Source: an uncultured Collinsella sp.
GTDB taxonomy: Bacteria; Actinomycetota; Coriobacteriia; Coriobacteriales; Coriobacteriaceae
Reading direction: 5' to 3'
NCBI GenBank assembly: GCA_934654795.1
Contig: CAKUGT010000016.1
Coordinates: 1 to 35,291, forward strand
DNA length: 35,291 nucleotides
In this document: one piece after another, positions 1 to 8,648 of the stretch
Position numbering within the stretch: the stretch's first letter is position 1
How the letters are laid out: each line of letters starts with the position of its first letter
The notes under the pieces: model-generated
Told to the model about the DNA's origin: nothing
Databases searched by the model: none
The model's input: only the letters and a program-made list of their open reading frames with translations
Program-made: the position numbers and the translations under genes

Positions 1-695
1 CCGGGCACCCATTCGGGGGTCAGCGTGCCGGGGCGGTCGTCGCAAGCCACGACGGCAAAGCCCGCCGCCGTGAGCACCCGCGCCGTCGCAGCACCCACGT
101 GGCCGCAGCCAAAGATATAGGTCAGGCCCTCGGGGCAGAGCGTCTCGATGTGCGCGGGAGGAATCTCGGAGGCGGCGTTGGTGTAGGTGACGTTGCTCCC
201 CTCTTCCGCCAGCGAAAGCCCGGGGCAGCCCGCAATGGTGCGGCGCGATTCCTCGCCATGGTACTCGGCCACATCGCCCTCGAGCGCGCTCGCGATAAAC
301 GGCTCAAAGTCGATGACGAAGTCACCGATGCGCCGATAGGCCAAGACGTCGGCAACCGACTGGAACAACGGTGCCTGGGTCGCATCCAGATGCAGGTAGC
401 ACAGGCAGATGGCTCCGCCGCAGATCATGCCGGTATCGGAGTTCTCGCCGCCCATGGTGTAGCGGACCAGGCGCGAGCGACCCGCATCCAGCAGTACACG
501 AGCCTCATCCAGTGCAAAGAGCTCAATCTTGCCGCCGCCGATGGTGCCCGCCTGGCCGCCGTCGGCAAAGACGGTCATCCATGCGCCCACGCCGCGCGGC
601 GACGACCCCGCCGTACCAGCCACGACCACGAGCTCGCACGTCTCGCCAGCACGCAGGGCAGCAAGTGCCGCATTCACCACATCGAGCTTTTCCAT
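1..695 (-). CDS. xdhC: XdhC/CoxI family molybdenum hydroxylase maturation protein (3' end cut by window edge)
   Basis: The first 231 residues are visible and the reading frame runs open off the window edge. Family role: XdhC proteins bind molybdenum cofactor, assist its sulfuration and insert it into xanthine dehydrogenase-type enzymes in the cytoplasm. Visible motifs: GSSPRGVGAWM at residues 30-40, GGGKIE at 53-58, GMICGG at 89-94, and a Rossmann start YIFGCGHVG at 193-201 opening the C-terminal nucleotide-binding domain. The ATG at 695 is the natural start because yqeB stops at 705, about ten bases upstream, so the two are co-transcribed. Its place next to yqeB and a selenium-type hydroxylase system suggests it serves XdhD encoded at 18152-20929 (inference). 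The C-terminus is not visible. Confidence 0.9.
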   Translation of the reverse strand, partial: MEKLDVVNAALAALRAGETCELVVVAGTAGSSPRGVGAWMTVFADGGQAGTIGGGKIELFALDEARVLLDAGRSRLVRYTMGGENSDTGMICGGAICLCYLHLDATQAPLFQSVADVLAYRRIGDFVIDFEPFIASALEGDVAEYHGEESRRTIAGCPGLSLAEEGSNVTYTNAASEIPPAHIETLCPEGLTYIFGCGHVGAATARVLTAAGFAVVACDDRPGTLTPEWVP

Positions 696-704
696 CGTCG
701 TTTC

Positions 705-1499
705 CTATCCCCTAAAGACATCGGTGAGCATAGCGAGTGCCTCGAGCACGCCGCCGCCGACCGACGTCGCCTTGTCCGAAATATAGTTGATATAGCTGGC
801 ATCGCCGCGCGGATCGACATCGGCGCACTTAAAGCCCTCAGTCACCTGCACGCCGTTCGCCAAAAGCCCGCGCAGGCAGCCATCGATCTGCGTGCACATG
901 GGCGTATCGCCCGCGTAGCCGATCACGTCTCCGGCGCTCACGATGTCGCCGATTGCTCGGTCGGACCGAAACACGCCGGCGGCGGGGCTGTGGATAACAC
1001 GTTCTTTGCCATAGCCGGCGATAATGCCCGGCACACCCGTGTTGGGCTGGGGCGAGCCTTGGGTAATGACGCGGCCGAGGAAATGTCCGCGCATGGTCTC
1101 GACCACGGCGTCGCAATCGACCGGCGCGGTAAAGCCCGGCCCCACGGCGATGACAGTGGGCGCCATGTCGCGCGTGGTACCCAAGTTGCGCTTGGCCAAA
1201 ATCGCATCGACCACAGCGGCCGGCTTAAGCTCGCCGAGCATCTTGGCCTGGGGGTCCACCACGACGGCGACATCCCCCGCTTGGGTAATCTTGAGCGCCT
1301 CGGCCGGCGTCTGTGCCAAGCGAGCGCGAATGCCCTCGACCTCGACCTCGCCCAGGCGAATGGCCTCGCAAAAACTAATCGTGCGGCGGATGCACGTGGG
1401 AACCGCGATATCGGCCATGACGACCGATACGCCAGCGCGCACCAAGCGAGCGGCGACGCCCGTGGCGATATCGCCGGCGCCGCGAACATAAACGAGCAT
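705..1499 (-). CDS. yqeB: Selenium-dependent molybdenum hydroxylase accessory protein YqeB (EF2563 family)
   Basis: 264 residues. The protein opens with a Rossmann-like VRGAGDIATGVA, then a conserved stretch with PTCIRRTISFCEA, as in EF2563/YqeB proteins. It is about half the length of E. coli YqeB and matches the shorter form common in Gram-positives. Comparative genomics places this family with SelD-dependent molybdenum hydroxylases that carry labile, non-selenocysteine selenium; the biochemical step is not settled. It is immediately upstream of xdhC on the same strand and divergent from yqeC, so the pair yqeB-xdhC is read away from yqeC. The short intergenic space 1500-1601 must hold both promoters. 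Family call is firm, mechanism is unknown. Confidence 0.9.
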   Translation of the reverse strand: MLVYVRGAGDIATGVAARLVRAGVSVVMADIAVPTCIRRTISFCEAIRLGEVEVEGIRARLAQTPAEALKITQAGDVAVVVDPQAKMLGELKPAAVVDAILAKRNLGTTRDMAPTVIAVGPGFTAPVDCDAVVETMRGHFLGRVITQGSPQPNTGVPGIIAGYGKERVIHSPAAGVFRSDRAIGDIVSAGDVIGYAGDTPMCTQIDGCLRGLLANGVQVTEGFKCADVDPRGDASYINYISDKATSVGGGVLEALAMLTDVFRG

Positions 1500-1540
1500 T
1501 CCCGGGGCACCTCCCTGTGCTACGGTTTGAGCAGAGCAAA

Positions 1541-1555
1541 AGCGGTTGTACCGCT
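1541..1555. promoter_or_regulatory. Palindrome in the divergent yqeB/yqeC promoter region
   Basis: AGCGGT-TGT-ACCGCT is a perfect 6-bp inverted repeat with a 3-base centre, followed by AT-rich sequence (1561-1588) containing TATTAT elements usable as -10 boxes. It sits midway between the two divergent starts, so it could be an operator controlling both. No cognate regulator is identified. Confidence 0.35.
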
Positions 1556-1601
1556 ACTCTGATGATTATTTATTATCACAGTATTATACGGCGGTGAACA
1601 G

Positions 1602-2336
1602 ATGGAAACGGTCAGCGGAAACCTTGCCTCGGCGCTCAAGATTGCGCCGGGGATTACCGCGATTATCGGCAGCGGCGGCAAGTCGACCTTGCTGAGGACG
1701 CTGGGTCTTGAGCTCATGCGCGCCGGCGGCCGCGTGCTCCTCTGCACCACCACGCACATGTTTCCCGTCGCCGGCGTACCGTGGGACGGGTCGAGCCGTC
1801 GCCTGGACGCCGCGCCCTGGAGGCCGGAAGCCTCTCATGTTCCCGGCTGCACCTGTGAGGCGTGCGCGGGGCTTGCGCGCGGAAGCATTTGCCAGGCGGG
1901 TGTCTTAGACCCAGAGACAGGCAAGCTCTCCGCCCCCGCCGAGCCGCTCAACGAGCTGGCGCAGCGCTTTGACTATGTGTTGGCCGAGGCGGACGGCAGC
2001 AAGCGACTCCCGCTCAAGGCGCACGCCCCGTGGGAGCCGGTCGTTCCCGTCGGCACGACAAACGTCGTCTGGATTGTCGGTGCTTCGGGGTTCGGCAGAC
2101 CCATCAACGAGGCTGTCCACCGTCCCAAGCTCTTTTGCGAGCGCTGCGGCTGCAAGCCCACCGACACTGCCACGCCCGAGCGGGTCGCCCAGGCGCTCGA
2201 TGCCGAGCTGCGGGCGCTGGACCTCAACAATGCCCGCATCGTGCTCAACCAAGTCGACACGCTTGCCGACCCTACGATGGCCGACCGCTTCCAGGCAGCC
2301 CTCGACCGCCCCATCGTCGCAACCTGTCTCAAGTAG
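1602..2336 (+). CDS. yqeC: Selenium cofactor biosynthesis protein YqeC
   Basis: 244 residues, close to E. coli YqeC in length. A P-loop-like GSGGKST lies at residues 23-29, followed by a TTTHMF motif typical of the family, then EADGSKRLPLKAHAPWEPV and the later DTATPERVAQAL region. YqeC is one of the marker genes of organisms with selenium-dependent molybdenum hydroxylases; an ATP/GTP-dependent role in making or attaching the selenium-containing cofactor is inferred for the family. Extra cysteines (CTCEAC near 85-90, CERCGC near 180-185) could bind metal, but this is only an observation. It is transcribed alone on the plus strand, divergent from yqeB, and ends facing hyuA across a hairpin-rich gap. 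Confidence 0.88.
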   Translation: METVSGNLASALKIAPGITAIIGSGGKSTLLRTLGLELMRAGGRVLLCTTTHMFPVAGVPWDGSSRRLDAAPWRPEASHVPGCTCEACAGLARGSICQAGVLDPETGKLSAPAEPLNELAQRFDYVLAEADGSKRLPLKAHAPWEPVVPVGTTNVVWIVGASGFGRPINEAVHRPKLFCERCGCKPTDTATPERVAQALDAELRALDLNNARIVLNQVDTLADPTMADRFQAALDRPIVATCLK

Positions 2337-2357
2337 GCCCGCTCGCAAGTCCCCCAG

Positions 2358-2459
2358 GGTAGCTAATTTGGGACGGGGCTTTTTTAGCTACCCCCGGCTG
2401 ATAGCGCGAACGGTTTGGCGGATTTGCGGCCGGGGTAGCTAAAAGAGCCCCGTCCCAAA
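2358..2459. terminator. Large inverted repeat with alternative hairpins between convergent yqeC and hyuA
   Basis: Arms at 2367-2397 and 2430-2459 are nearly perfect inverse copies (about 30 bp, one length difference in a C run plus one mismatch) and include GGGACGGGGCT and TAGCTACCCC. A second possibility pairs GGGTAGCTAA (2358-2367) with TTAGCTACCC (2384-2393) as a 10-bp stem. T runs flank the stems. The convergent location suits a bidirectional terminator; the two mutually exclusive folds are unusual. Confidence 0.5.
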
Positions 2460-2483
2460 AGAACTGCCCCAGCGACCTTCCCG

Positions 2484-3851
2484 CTAGCGGGGTACGTAGC
2501 AGCCGGGCTGAGCCCCCGTGGGCTCGCCGTCGCGCGCAGCCAGCACGCCGTTCACAAACACGGCCTTGGCGCGGCCATGTGCCTCAAAACCCTCGAGCGG
2601 CGTGTAGTCCACAGCCTGATGCTGCGTCGCGGCGCTGATCGTCCAGCGCGCCTTGGGATCCCACACGCACACGTCGGCATCGGAGCCCTCGGCAAGACAG
2701 CCCTTGCGCGGGTACATGCCAAACACGCGCGCCGGGTTCTCGCTCATCAGGCGGCAGAGGTCCTCGGGGCCCAGCTGCCCCTCAAAGCTCGTGACAATCG
2801 CGACGGGACGATGCTCCACGCCGGGCCCGCCGTTGGGAATCGCGCGGAAGTCGTCGCGCCCGCGGTCCTTTTGCCCGTGCAGATTAAAGCTGCAGTGGTC
2901 GGTGGCGATGGTATCGATCTCGCCGGCCACAAGCGCCTCGCGCAGAGCCGCACGGTCGCCAGCATGGCGCAGCGGCGGACTCATCACATACTTGGCACCC
3001 GCAAAGCCGTCCTCGCCCTGCTCCAAGTAGCACGTATCGTCGAGCATCAGATACTGAGGGCAGGTCTCGACATAAATATTCTTCTGCCCGCGCGCCTTGG
3101 CAGCACGAATGGCCTCGAGCCCCAGCTTGGTCGAAAGGTGAACCACGTTGACCGGAGCGTCCCCGGCCAAGTGCGCCAGATGCAGCAGGCGGCTCACGGC
3201 CTCGGCCTCGCACACATCCGGACGGCTGAGCGCATGTCCCTCGGGCCCGTGGATACCCTGCTCAAACACGCGCTTCTGCAGCTCATTCACCAGCGTACCG
3301 TTCTCGCAATGCACGCACAGTATGCCGCCAATACGTTTGAGCTCCTCGAGCACCTCGAGCGTCTCGGCATCGTCCAGGCGCAGATGATCGTAGGCAAAGT
3401 AGGTCTTGAACGACGATACGCCCGCCTCGCGCATGGCCGAGAGATCGGCGCGGTTGCGCTCGTTCCACTCGGCGAGTGCCATATGAAAGGCGTAATTGGC
3501 CGTGCAGGTTCCGTCGGCGCGGCGATGCCATTCGGCCAAGGCATCGGGCATGGTCACGCCGCGATCGGCCGTGGCGTAGTCCACAATAGTCGTCGTGCCG
3601 CCGCAGGTAGCCGCACGCGTACCGGTCTCAAAGCTATCGGCCGTCCAATCCATGCCAGTCCAGCACTGCATGTGCGTGTGACCGTCGATAAAGCCGGGAA
3701 ACACCCAACAGTCGGTGGCGTCCTGGACGGTATCGCCCCCGCCCGGCTCGATTGCCGCGGCAATCCGCACAATCTTGTCGCCATCCATGGCAAGATCGGC
3801 GCGGCGAAGCCCCTGGGGCGTCACGAGCGCGCCGTTTTTGATGATGATCAT
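2484..3851 (-). CDS. hyuA: D-hydantoinase/dihydropyrimidinase-type amidohydrolase (HyuA/YgeZ)
   Basis: 455 residues, full length for a cyclic amidohydrolase. The binuclear metal site of hydantoinases is complete: H58 and H60 in DGHTHM, the lysine to be carboxylated K149 in SSFKTYFAY, H181 in VHCENG, H238 in VVHLST, and D318 in ATDHC. Family enzymes open hydantoin or dihydropyrimidine rings reversibly. In this cluster the likely substrate is a cyclic ureido intermediate of purine breakdown (inference). The ATG at 3851 is supported by AAGGAG five bases upstream. It follows mocA by nine bases and is the last gene of its transcript before the hairpin at 2358-2459. Confidence 0.92.
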   Translation of the reverse strand: MIIIKNGALVTPQGLRRADLAMDGDKIVRIAAAIEPGGGDTVQDATDCWVFPGFIDGHTHMQCWTGMDWTADSFETGTRAATCGGTTTIVDYATADRGVTMPDALAEWHRRADGTCTANYAFHMALAEWNERNRADLSAMREAGVSSFKTYFAYDHLRLDDAETLEVLEELKRIGGILCVHCENGTLVNELQKRVFEQGIHGPEGHALSRPDVCEAEAVSRLLHLAHLAGDAPVNVVHLSTKLGLEAIRAAKARGQKNIYVETCPQYLMLDDTCYLEQGEDGFAGAKYVMSPPLRHAGDRAALREALVAGEIDTIATDHCSFNLHGQKDRGRDDFRAIPNGGPGVEHRPVAIVTSFEGQLGPEDLCRLMSENPARVFGMYPRKGCLAEGSDADVCVWDPKARWTISAATQHQAVDYTPLEGFEAHGRAKAVFVNGVLAARDGEPTGAQPGCYVPR

Positions 3852-3860
3852 AATTGCTCC

Positions 3861-4475
3861 TTATTGGTTGATGCAGTTGGCCACGCGATCAAAATACGAG
3901 CAGGCGGCGATATGCTCCGTTATGCGTCGCTGTCCCTTGGCGGTATCGACGTCCCACAGCTCGTAGGCACGCGCCTCGACCAGCACCACGTCGGTACGAT
4001 CCTTGAGGACCGAACCGCCGCCGTCCTTGCCTTCGAGACACATAAGTGCATCGAACAGTTCCGCCGGAAAGAGCACCGGGCTCGAAGGCTCACCGTTGCA
4101 CGCAAGACGCACCGGATGCTTGCGGCCACGCTCGTCAAATGCACGAACCATGGCATCAAAAGAATCCGAGCTCACGAGCGGCTGGTCGCCCGGCAAATAG
4201 AGGCAACCTTTCCAGTTGCGTTCGGCTCCCCAGGCAAGGCCGGCACGTACGCTCTCGCTCCTCAACGTGCCATCGTGCAGTACGCACGGGCAATGCTTGT
4301 CCTCGCAAATCTGAGCGACCTCGGGCCAACGCGTCGAGACCACAACATCAAAGTCCCGGAGAACCGAATCGATGGTCCGGGCAATCAGCGGCTCGCCATA
4401 GATATCGGCAAGCATCTTGTTGGAGCCAAACCGCTTGCCCTCGCCCGAAGCCATAATGACGCAACCGAGTTTCAT
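3861..4475 (-). CDS. mocA: Molybdenum cofactor nucleotidyltransferase MocA (YgfJ-like)
   Basis: 204 residues from the ATG at 4475. The N-terminus MASGEGKRFGSNKML (residues 8-22) is the nucleotide-binding signature of MobA/MocA-like enzymes, and LPGDQPLVSSDSF carries the expected metal-binding aspartate. E. coli MocA adds CMP to molybdopterin to give the dinucleotide cofactor of xanthine dehydrogenase-type enzymes; the same role is likely here. The frame stays open upstream to 4595, but GGGAGG about ten bases before 4475 and the family N-terminus both favour 4475. It lies nine bases upstream of hyuA and 177 bases downstream of arcC, behind a hairpin that may terminate or attenuate the arcC transcript. 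Confidence 0.88.
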   Translation of the reverse strand: MKLGCVIMASGEGKRFGSNKMLADIYGEPLIARTIDSVLRDFDVVVSTRWPEVAQICEDKHCPCVLHDGTLRSESVRAGLAWGAERNWKGCLYLPGDQPLVSSDSFDAMVRAFDERGRKHPVRLACNGEPSSPVLFPAELFDALMCLEGKDGGGSVLKDRTDVVLVEARAYELWDVDTAKGQRRITEHIAACSYFDRVANCINQ

Positions 4476-4603
4476 CTCCGCAAACCTCCCTTGGCCGCCT
4501 TGGACACCATAGTTGCTATACCCACCATACCAAGCTCGCACTCCGTCGGAACAGGCATGCGCTCGTTTTCCAGCGAACGAACCTTGGCTCTCCATAGCAC
4601 AAA

Positions 4604-4634
4604 GGAGGGCACCCCGCGACGCAGGGCACCCTCC
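4604..4634 (-). terminator. Hairpin downstream of arcC, possible attenuating terminator
   Basis: In minus-strand RNA an 11-bp stem GGAGGGUGCCC / GGGUGCCCUCC forms (two G-U pairs) around a 9-base loop, followed by UUUGUG. The weak U tract suggests partial termination between arcC and mocA. Confidence 0.5.
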
Positions 4635-4652
4635 TCAATGGTGCAGATATGC

Positions 4653-5603
4653 CTACTCAGCGTCGCCGGTAAACGTGGTACCGGTCTTGCCGGCAAGGCC
4701 ATCGCGCGCCTTCTCGAGCAGCGTGATGAGCGCCGTGCGACCCGGCTTGCTCTCGGCAAACGTCGAGGCGGCCTGAACCTTGGGCAGCATGGAGCCGCGA
4801 CCGAACTCGTTGGCCTCGGACAGACGCTTTACGTCAGCCGCGGTCAGCGTGTCGAGCCACTGCTCGTGGTCGGTGCCAAAGCCAATGGCAACCTTCTCCA
4901 CGGCCGTCAGGATAATCAGGGCATCGGCGTCGAGCTGCTCGGCGAGCTTCTCGGCCGCAAAGTCCTTATCGATGACGGCGGCAGCGCCCTTAAGGTGGTT
5001 GCCCTGGGCCTTGGTGACGGGAATGCCGCCACCGCCGCAGGAGATCACCACATGGTTGGACTCGACGAGCGACTTGATGGTGTCGAGCTCGACGATGTTC
5101 ACGGGCTTGGGCGAGGCAACCACGCGACGGAAGCCCTGCTTCTCGTCGTGGATAAACTGGTAGCCGCGGTCGGCCTCCAGCTCCTTGGCCTCGGCCTCGC
5201 TCATCCACGGACCGATCGGCTTGACCGGGTCGGCAAAGGCCGGATCGTCCGCCGCGACCTCGACCTGGGTGAGCACGGTGGCGACACCCTTGTCGATATT
5301 GCGGTCGAGCATTTCCTCGCGCAGCGCATTTTGCAGGTCATAGCCAATATAGCCCTGGCTCATGGCGCCGCAAACGGACAGCGGGCAGGGGATGTACTTC
5401 TGAGGGTTAGAGCGCGTGAGCTCTGCCATCGCGTTGGCGATCATGCCCACCTGGGGGCCGTTGCCATGCACGATGACGACCTCGTTGCCCTCCTCGATCA
5501 GGTCGACGATAGCCTTGGAAGTCGTCTTGACGGCCTCCATCTGCTCGGGAAGGTTGGCGCCGAGAGCGTTTCCGCCCAGGGCGACAACAATACGCTTAGC
5601 CAT
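4653..5603 (-). CDS. arcC: Carbamate kinase
   Basis: 316 residues, the normal length. Family motifs are present in order: GGNALG (10-15), HGNGPQVG (46-53), GGGGIPV near 205, and a C-terminal DKDFAAEKLAEQLDADALI region with TAVEKVAI. The enzyme transfers phosphate from carbamoyl phosphate to ADP, giving ATP, CO2 and ammonia in the cytoplasm. It starts 14 bases after the end of ygeW, the transcarbamoylase that would supply carbamoyl phosphate, and equals yqeA of the E. coli cluster. This pair is the probable substrate-level phosphorylation step of the pathway (inference). No arginine deiminase genes are nearby, so an arginine pathway is unlikely. Confidence 0.93.
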   Translation of the reverse strand: MAKRIVVALGGNALGANLPEQMEAVKTTSKAIVDLIEEGNEVVIVHGNGPQVGMIANAMAELTRSNPQKYIPCPLSVCGAMSQGYIGYDLQNALREEMLDRNIDKGVATVLTQVEVAADDPAFADPVKPIGPWMSEAEAKELEADRGYQFIHDEKQGFRRVVASPKPVNIVELDTIKSLVESNHVVISCGGGGIPVTKAQGNHLKGAAAVIDKDFAAEKLAEQLDADALIILTAVEKVAIGFGTDHEQWLDTLTAADVKRLSEANEFGRGSMLPKVQAASTFAESKPGRTALITLLEKARDGLAGKTGTTFTGDAE

Positions 5604-5617
5604 TTCTCAACCCAGCT

Positions 5618-6820
5618 TTAGGCCTGGAACCAACGGGCGGTGTTGCGCTCGTCGAGGGCCTTGAGGGTAGCGGCGGGATCGGCAACCTTCTGCAGGAACA
5701 TCATGGCTGCGATGGCGTACGGCTTGTAGCTGGCCTCCTTGTACATGCCCACGCGGTGCATGTCGAAGACGTCGGCGTTGACCTCGCCGTGCTCGCAGGA
5801 GACACCGGAGATGTCGGCGGGCAGCGGGTGCATAAAGATGGTGTCCTGGCCGTTGGCGGTCTTCTCCATGAGCTCGGTCGTGGAGCACCAATCCTGATGC
5901 GTAGCGTTCTGAGCGAGCAGCTCCTTCTCGAGCGCAGCGATGCCGGCGTCGTCGCCCTCGGCGTACAGGTTGGTGCGCTTCTCCATGGCGGCAAACGGAG
6001 CCCAGCTCTTGGGGATCACGATGTCGGCGCCCTCGAAGGCCTCGGCCATGGTGTTGACCTGCTTAAAGGTGGTGCCGGACTCGGCGGCATAGCCCTTGGC
6101 GCGCTCGACGACCTCGGGCATGAGGTCGTAGCCCTCGGGGTGGGCCAGGGTGACGTCCATGCCAAAACGGGGCAGCAGGCTGATCAGCGACTGCGGGCAG
6201 GACAGCGGCTTGCCGTAAGAGGGCGAATAGGCCCAGGTGACGGCAACCTTCTTGCCCTTGAGGTTCTCAAGACCGCCAAACTCGTTGATGAGGTAGAGCA
6301 TGTCGGCAGAGGACTGCGTGGGGTGATCGGAGTCGGACTGCAGGGAGATGAGCGTGGGACGGTGATCCAGAACGCCGTCCTCGTAGGCCTGCTGGACAGA
6401 CTCGGAGACCTCGGCCATGTAGGCATCGCCCTTGCCGATGTACATGTCGTCGCGGATGCCGATGACGTCGGCCATGAAGGAGATCATGGTAGCGGTCTCG
6501 CGGACGGTCTCGCCGTGAGCGATCTGGGACTTCTTCTCGTCCAGGTCCTGCAGCTCAAGGCCAAGCAGGTTGGCTGCCTTAGAGAAGGAGAAGCGCGTAC
6601 GGGTGGAGTTGTCGCGGAACAGGGAGACGGCCAGACCCGAGTCGAAAATCTTGGACGAAACGTTGTTCTCGCGCAGCTCACGCAGGGCGTCGGCGACGAT
6701 GTAGAGCGCCTTGAGCTCATCGGTGGTCTTATCCCAGGTGTGCAGGAAGTCGCTGCCGTACATACCCTTAAAATCGAGGCCGTTCAGCTGCTCGACGAGC
6801 TCGGTAAACTTAGCGTCCAT
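5618..6820 (-). CDS. ygeW: Knotted carbamoyltransferase YgeW
   Basis: 400 residues from the ATG at 6820, chosen over upstream in-frame starts because AAAGGA lies eight bases before it and because E. coli YgeW has similar length. The carbamoyl-phosphate site STRTR is at residues 72-76, and a SWAPF motif follows in the second domain. YgeW is a trefoil-knotted transcarbamoylase with its own specificity, neither ornithine nor aspartate. Here it probably runs in the breakdown direction, splitting a ureido compound with phosphate into an amine and carbamoyl phosphate, with ArcC downstream (inference). A 204-base spacer with two strong hairpins separates it from ygeY upstream. Confidence 0.93.
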   Translation of the reverse strand: MDAKFTELVEQLNGLDFKGMYGSDFLHTWDKTTDELKALYIVADALRELRENNVSSKIFDSGLAVSLFRDNSTRTRFSFSKAANLLGLELQDLDEKKSQIAHGETVRETATMISFMADVIGIRDDMYIGKGDAYMAEVSESVQQAYEDGVLDHRPTLISLQSDSDHPTQSSADMLYLINEFGGLENLKGKKVAVTWAYSPSYGKPLSCPQSLISLLPRFGMDVTLAHPEGYDLMPEVVERAKGYAAESGTTFKQVNTMAEAFEGADIVIPKSWAPFAAMEKRTNLYAEGDDAGIAALEKELLAQNATHQDWCSTTELMEKTANGQDTIFMHPLPADISGVSCEHGEVNADVFDMHRVGMYKEASYKPYAIAAMMFLQKVADPAATLKALDERNTARWFQA

Positions 6821-6977
6821 GTAAATATCCTTTCCAAAGATGAAACGATCGCAATGAGTAGATGTGCTCCGGCATGCGCGTGTGGCTAGAACATGCAGAG
6901 CGCTATGACGAGGACCCGCTACCGTCGAGGAAGCATGGGAGATAACGACCGCGGGCCCCAAGTCAACAGGGGGGGGT

Positions 6978-7040
6978 GCCGGGGACACAAGCTGTCCCCG
7001 GCTCAACAAGATCGAGGAATGGGACTAATCGATCTTGTTG
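6978..7040 (-). other. Tandem hairpins in the ygeY-ygeW intercistronic region
   Basis: Two perfect inverted repeats lie side by side. CAACAAGATCGA (7004-7015) pairs with TCGATCTTGTTG (7029-7040), a 12-bp stem that includes the last codons and stop of ygeY. Next, GCCGGGGACA (6978-6987) pairs with TGTCCCCGGC (6993-7002), a 10-bp stem with a 5-base loop. Neither is followed by a U run, so RNA processing or protection is more likely than simple termination. Confidence 0.6.
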
Positions 7041-8410
7041 TTGGTCAGACCGGCGCGGAACACGGTGGCGTCGCCATCGGCCTGGCTCGGATCGTAGAGG
7101 TTCAGGGCAGCCACATACATGGCGGCAGCGGTGACCAGGTCGTCCTTGTAGGTGACCTCGTTGGGAGCGTGAGCCTGAGACTCGGCACCCGGGCCAAAGC
7201 CGACGCAGGGGATGCCATAGCGGCCCTGGATGGAAACGCAGTTCGTGGAGAAGGTCCACTTGTCGCACAGCGGACGACCGGTGCGCTTATCCATGCTGGG
7301 CTCGCAGCCGATGCGCTCGTCACCGAACATGGCCTTGTGGGCGTCGACGAGGGCCTTGACGTGCGGAGCAGTCTCCTTGTTGATCCACGTGGGGAAGTAA
7401 GCCTCGGTCTCGTAGACCTCGCCGGTCCAGGACGGACGGTCGTACATGTACATGGAGACCTTCACGTCGTCGCCGTACTTCTTGGCGGCCGGCAGGTTGC
7501 GGATCTCGTCCAGGCAGGATTCCCAGGTCTCACCGGCGGTCATGCGACGGTCGATGGAGATGGCGCAGGAGTCAGCGACAGCGCAGCGGCTGGGGCTGGT
7601 GTAGAAGATCTGGCTGACGGTGCAGGTGCCGCGGCCCAGGAAGCGGGCGTCCTCGAAGTGCTCGGGGTTGTACTTGGGGTCGAGCATCTTGACGAGGCCC
7701 TTGATGTCGGTCGACTCGTCGCAGCCGTTGTTGTTGAGGGCGCGGACGTCGGCGATGATGTCGGCCATCTTGTAGATGGCGTTATCGCCGCGGTCGGGAG
7801 CGGAACCGTGGCAGGAGGTGCCGTGAACATCGACGCGGATCTCCATGCGGCCGCGGTGACCGCGATAGATGCCGCCGTCGGTGGGCTCAGTGGAAATGAC
7901 GAACTCGGGCTTAATGCCGTCCTTGTTGTAGATGTACTGCCAGCACATGCCGTCGCAGTCCTCTTCCTGGACGGTGCCGACGACCATGATCTTGTAGCCC
8001 TCGGGGATGAGGCCCATGTCCTTCATCATCTTGGCAGCGTAGGTAGCAGAAGCCATGCCACCCTCCTGGTCGGAGCCGCCGCGGCCGTAGATGATCTCGT
8101 CGGTCTCGTAGCCCTCATAGGGATCGGCGTCCCAGTTCTCGATGTTGCCGATGCCGACGGTGTCGATGTGGGAGTCGATGGCGATGATCTTGTCGCCCTC
8201 GCCCATAAAGCCCATAACGTTGCCCAGGCCGTCAACCTTGACCTCGTCGTAGCCGAGGGCCTCCATCTCGGCCTTGATGCAAGCGACAACCTCGCCCTCC
8301 TCGCAGGACTCAGAAGGGTGGCTAATCATTGCGCGAAGAAAACGCGTCATATCAGCACGATGAGACTCAGCGGCAGCCTTAATGGCATCAAAATCGAGTT
8401 CTTTAGTCAT
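7025..8410 (-). CDS. ygeY: YgeY family selenium metabolism-linked M20 hydrolase
   Basis: 461 residues from the ATG at 8410, preceded by AAAGG nine bases upstream; a TTG three codons earlier lies too close to that site. The M20 metallopeptidase metal ligands are visible: H81 and D83 in DSHIDT, D114 in [10 protein letters not shown], the catalytic glutamates in VQEED (148-152), and the HxxPxE-like HAPNEV near the C-terminus. The dimerisation domain contains [15 protein letters not shown]. Family members of this subfamily occur with selenium-dependent hydroxylase genes and are thought to hydrolyse amide or carbamoyl bonds; the substrate is not known. It sits between ygeX and ygeW, as in E. coli. 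Confidence 0.92.
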   Translation of the reverse strand: MTKELDFDAIKAAAESHRADMTRFLRAMISHPSESCEEGEVVACIKAEMEALGYDEVKVDGLGNVMGFMGEGDKIIAIDSHIDTVGIGNIENWDADPYEGYETDEIIYGRGGSDQEGGMASATYAAKMMKDMGLIPEGYKIMVVGTVQEEDCDGMCWQYIYNKDGIKPEFVISTEPTDGGIYRGHRGRMEIRVDVHGTSCHGSAPDRGDNAIYKMADIIADVRALNNNGCDESTDIKGLVKMLDPKYNPEHFEDARFLGRGTCTVSQIFYTSPSRCAVADSCAISIDRRMTAGETWESCLDEIRNLPAAKKYGDDVKVSMYMYDRPSWTGEVYETEAYFPTWINKETAPHVKALVDAHKAMFGDERIGCEPSMDKRTGRPLCDKWTFSTNCVSIQGRYGIPCVGFGPGAESQAHAPNEVTYKDDLVTAAAMYVAALNLYDPSQADGDATVFRAGLTNNKID

Positions 8411-8648
8411 AACAGTCAACCTTTCTACAAGGGTTTACCTACAGGTAGATAGTTCAGATAGATCACTTGTGCCAAGCAGCGTGAGGTTGAGCACCCCACA
8501 AGCAAGTAACCAAAGGAGACGGACGGAGGACTTTGCTCCGTCGCGAGTTCCGCACGAGCCGGAGAGCACTTAATGTGCTCTCCGTGCGAGCAGGACTGTC
8601 CGAGCAGGGAGTAAACATATGCTCCGCTGCCCGGCCAGGTTAGGCTCG
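8411..8648 (-). other. Structured 238-base intercistronic region between ygeX and ygeY
   Basis: There is no coding content. In minus-strand RNA GGAGAGCAC / GUGCUCUCC forms a 9-bp stem with loop AUUAA, and GACGGAG / CUCCGUC forms a 7-bp stem. A small TACCT-AC-AGGTA palindrome sits close to the ygeY ribosome site. No U tract follows the main stems. The length and fold density suggest a regulatory or mRNA-processing element. Confidence 0.45.

Noticed and set aside
2577..5621. Plus-strand open frame of about 1014 codons opposite hyuA, mocA and arcC
   Set aside because: It crosses three well-supported genes antisense, has no ribosome site or family motif, and is explained by high-GC codon use leaving few stops on the opposite strand.
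4653..6820. Arginine deiminase pathway (arcA-arcB-arcC type)
   Set aside because: There is no arginine deiminase or antiporter, and the carbamoyltransferase is of the YgeW type, so the carbamate kinase belongs to the purine route.
6893..8452. Plus-strand frame of 519 codons opposite ygeY
   Set aside because: It is antisense to a gene with complete M20 motifs. The frame is rich in Gly/Val/Asp codons generated by the reverse complement of ygeY.
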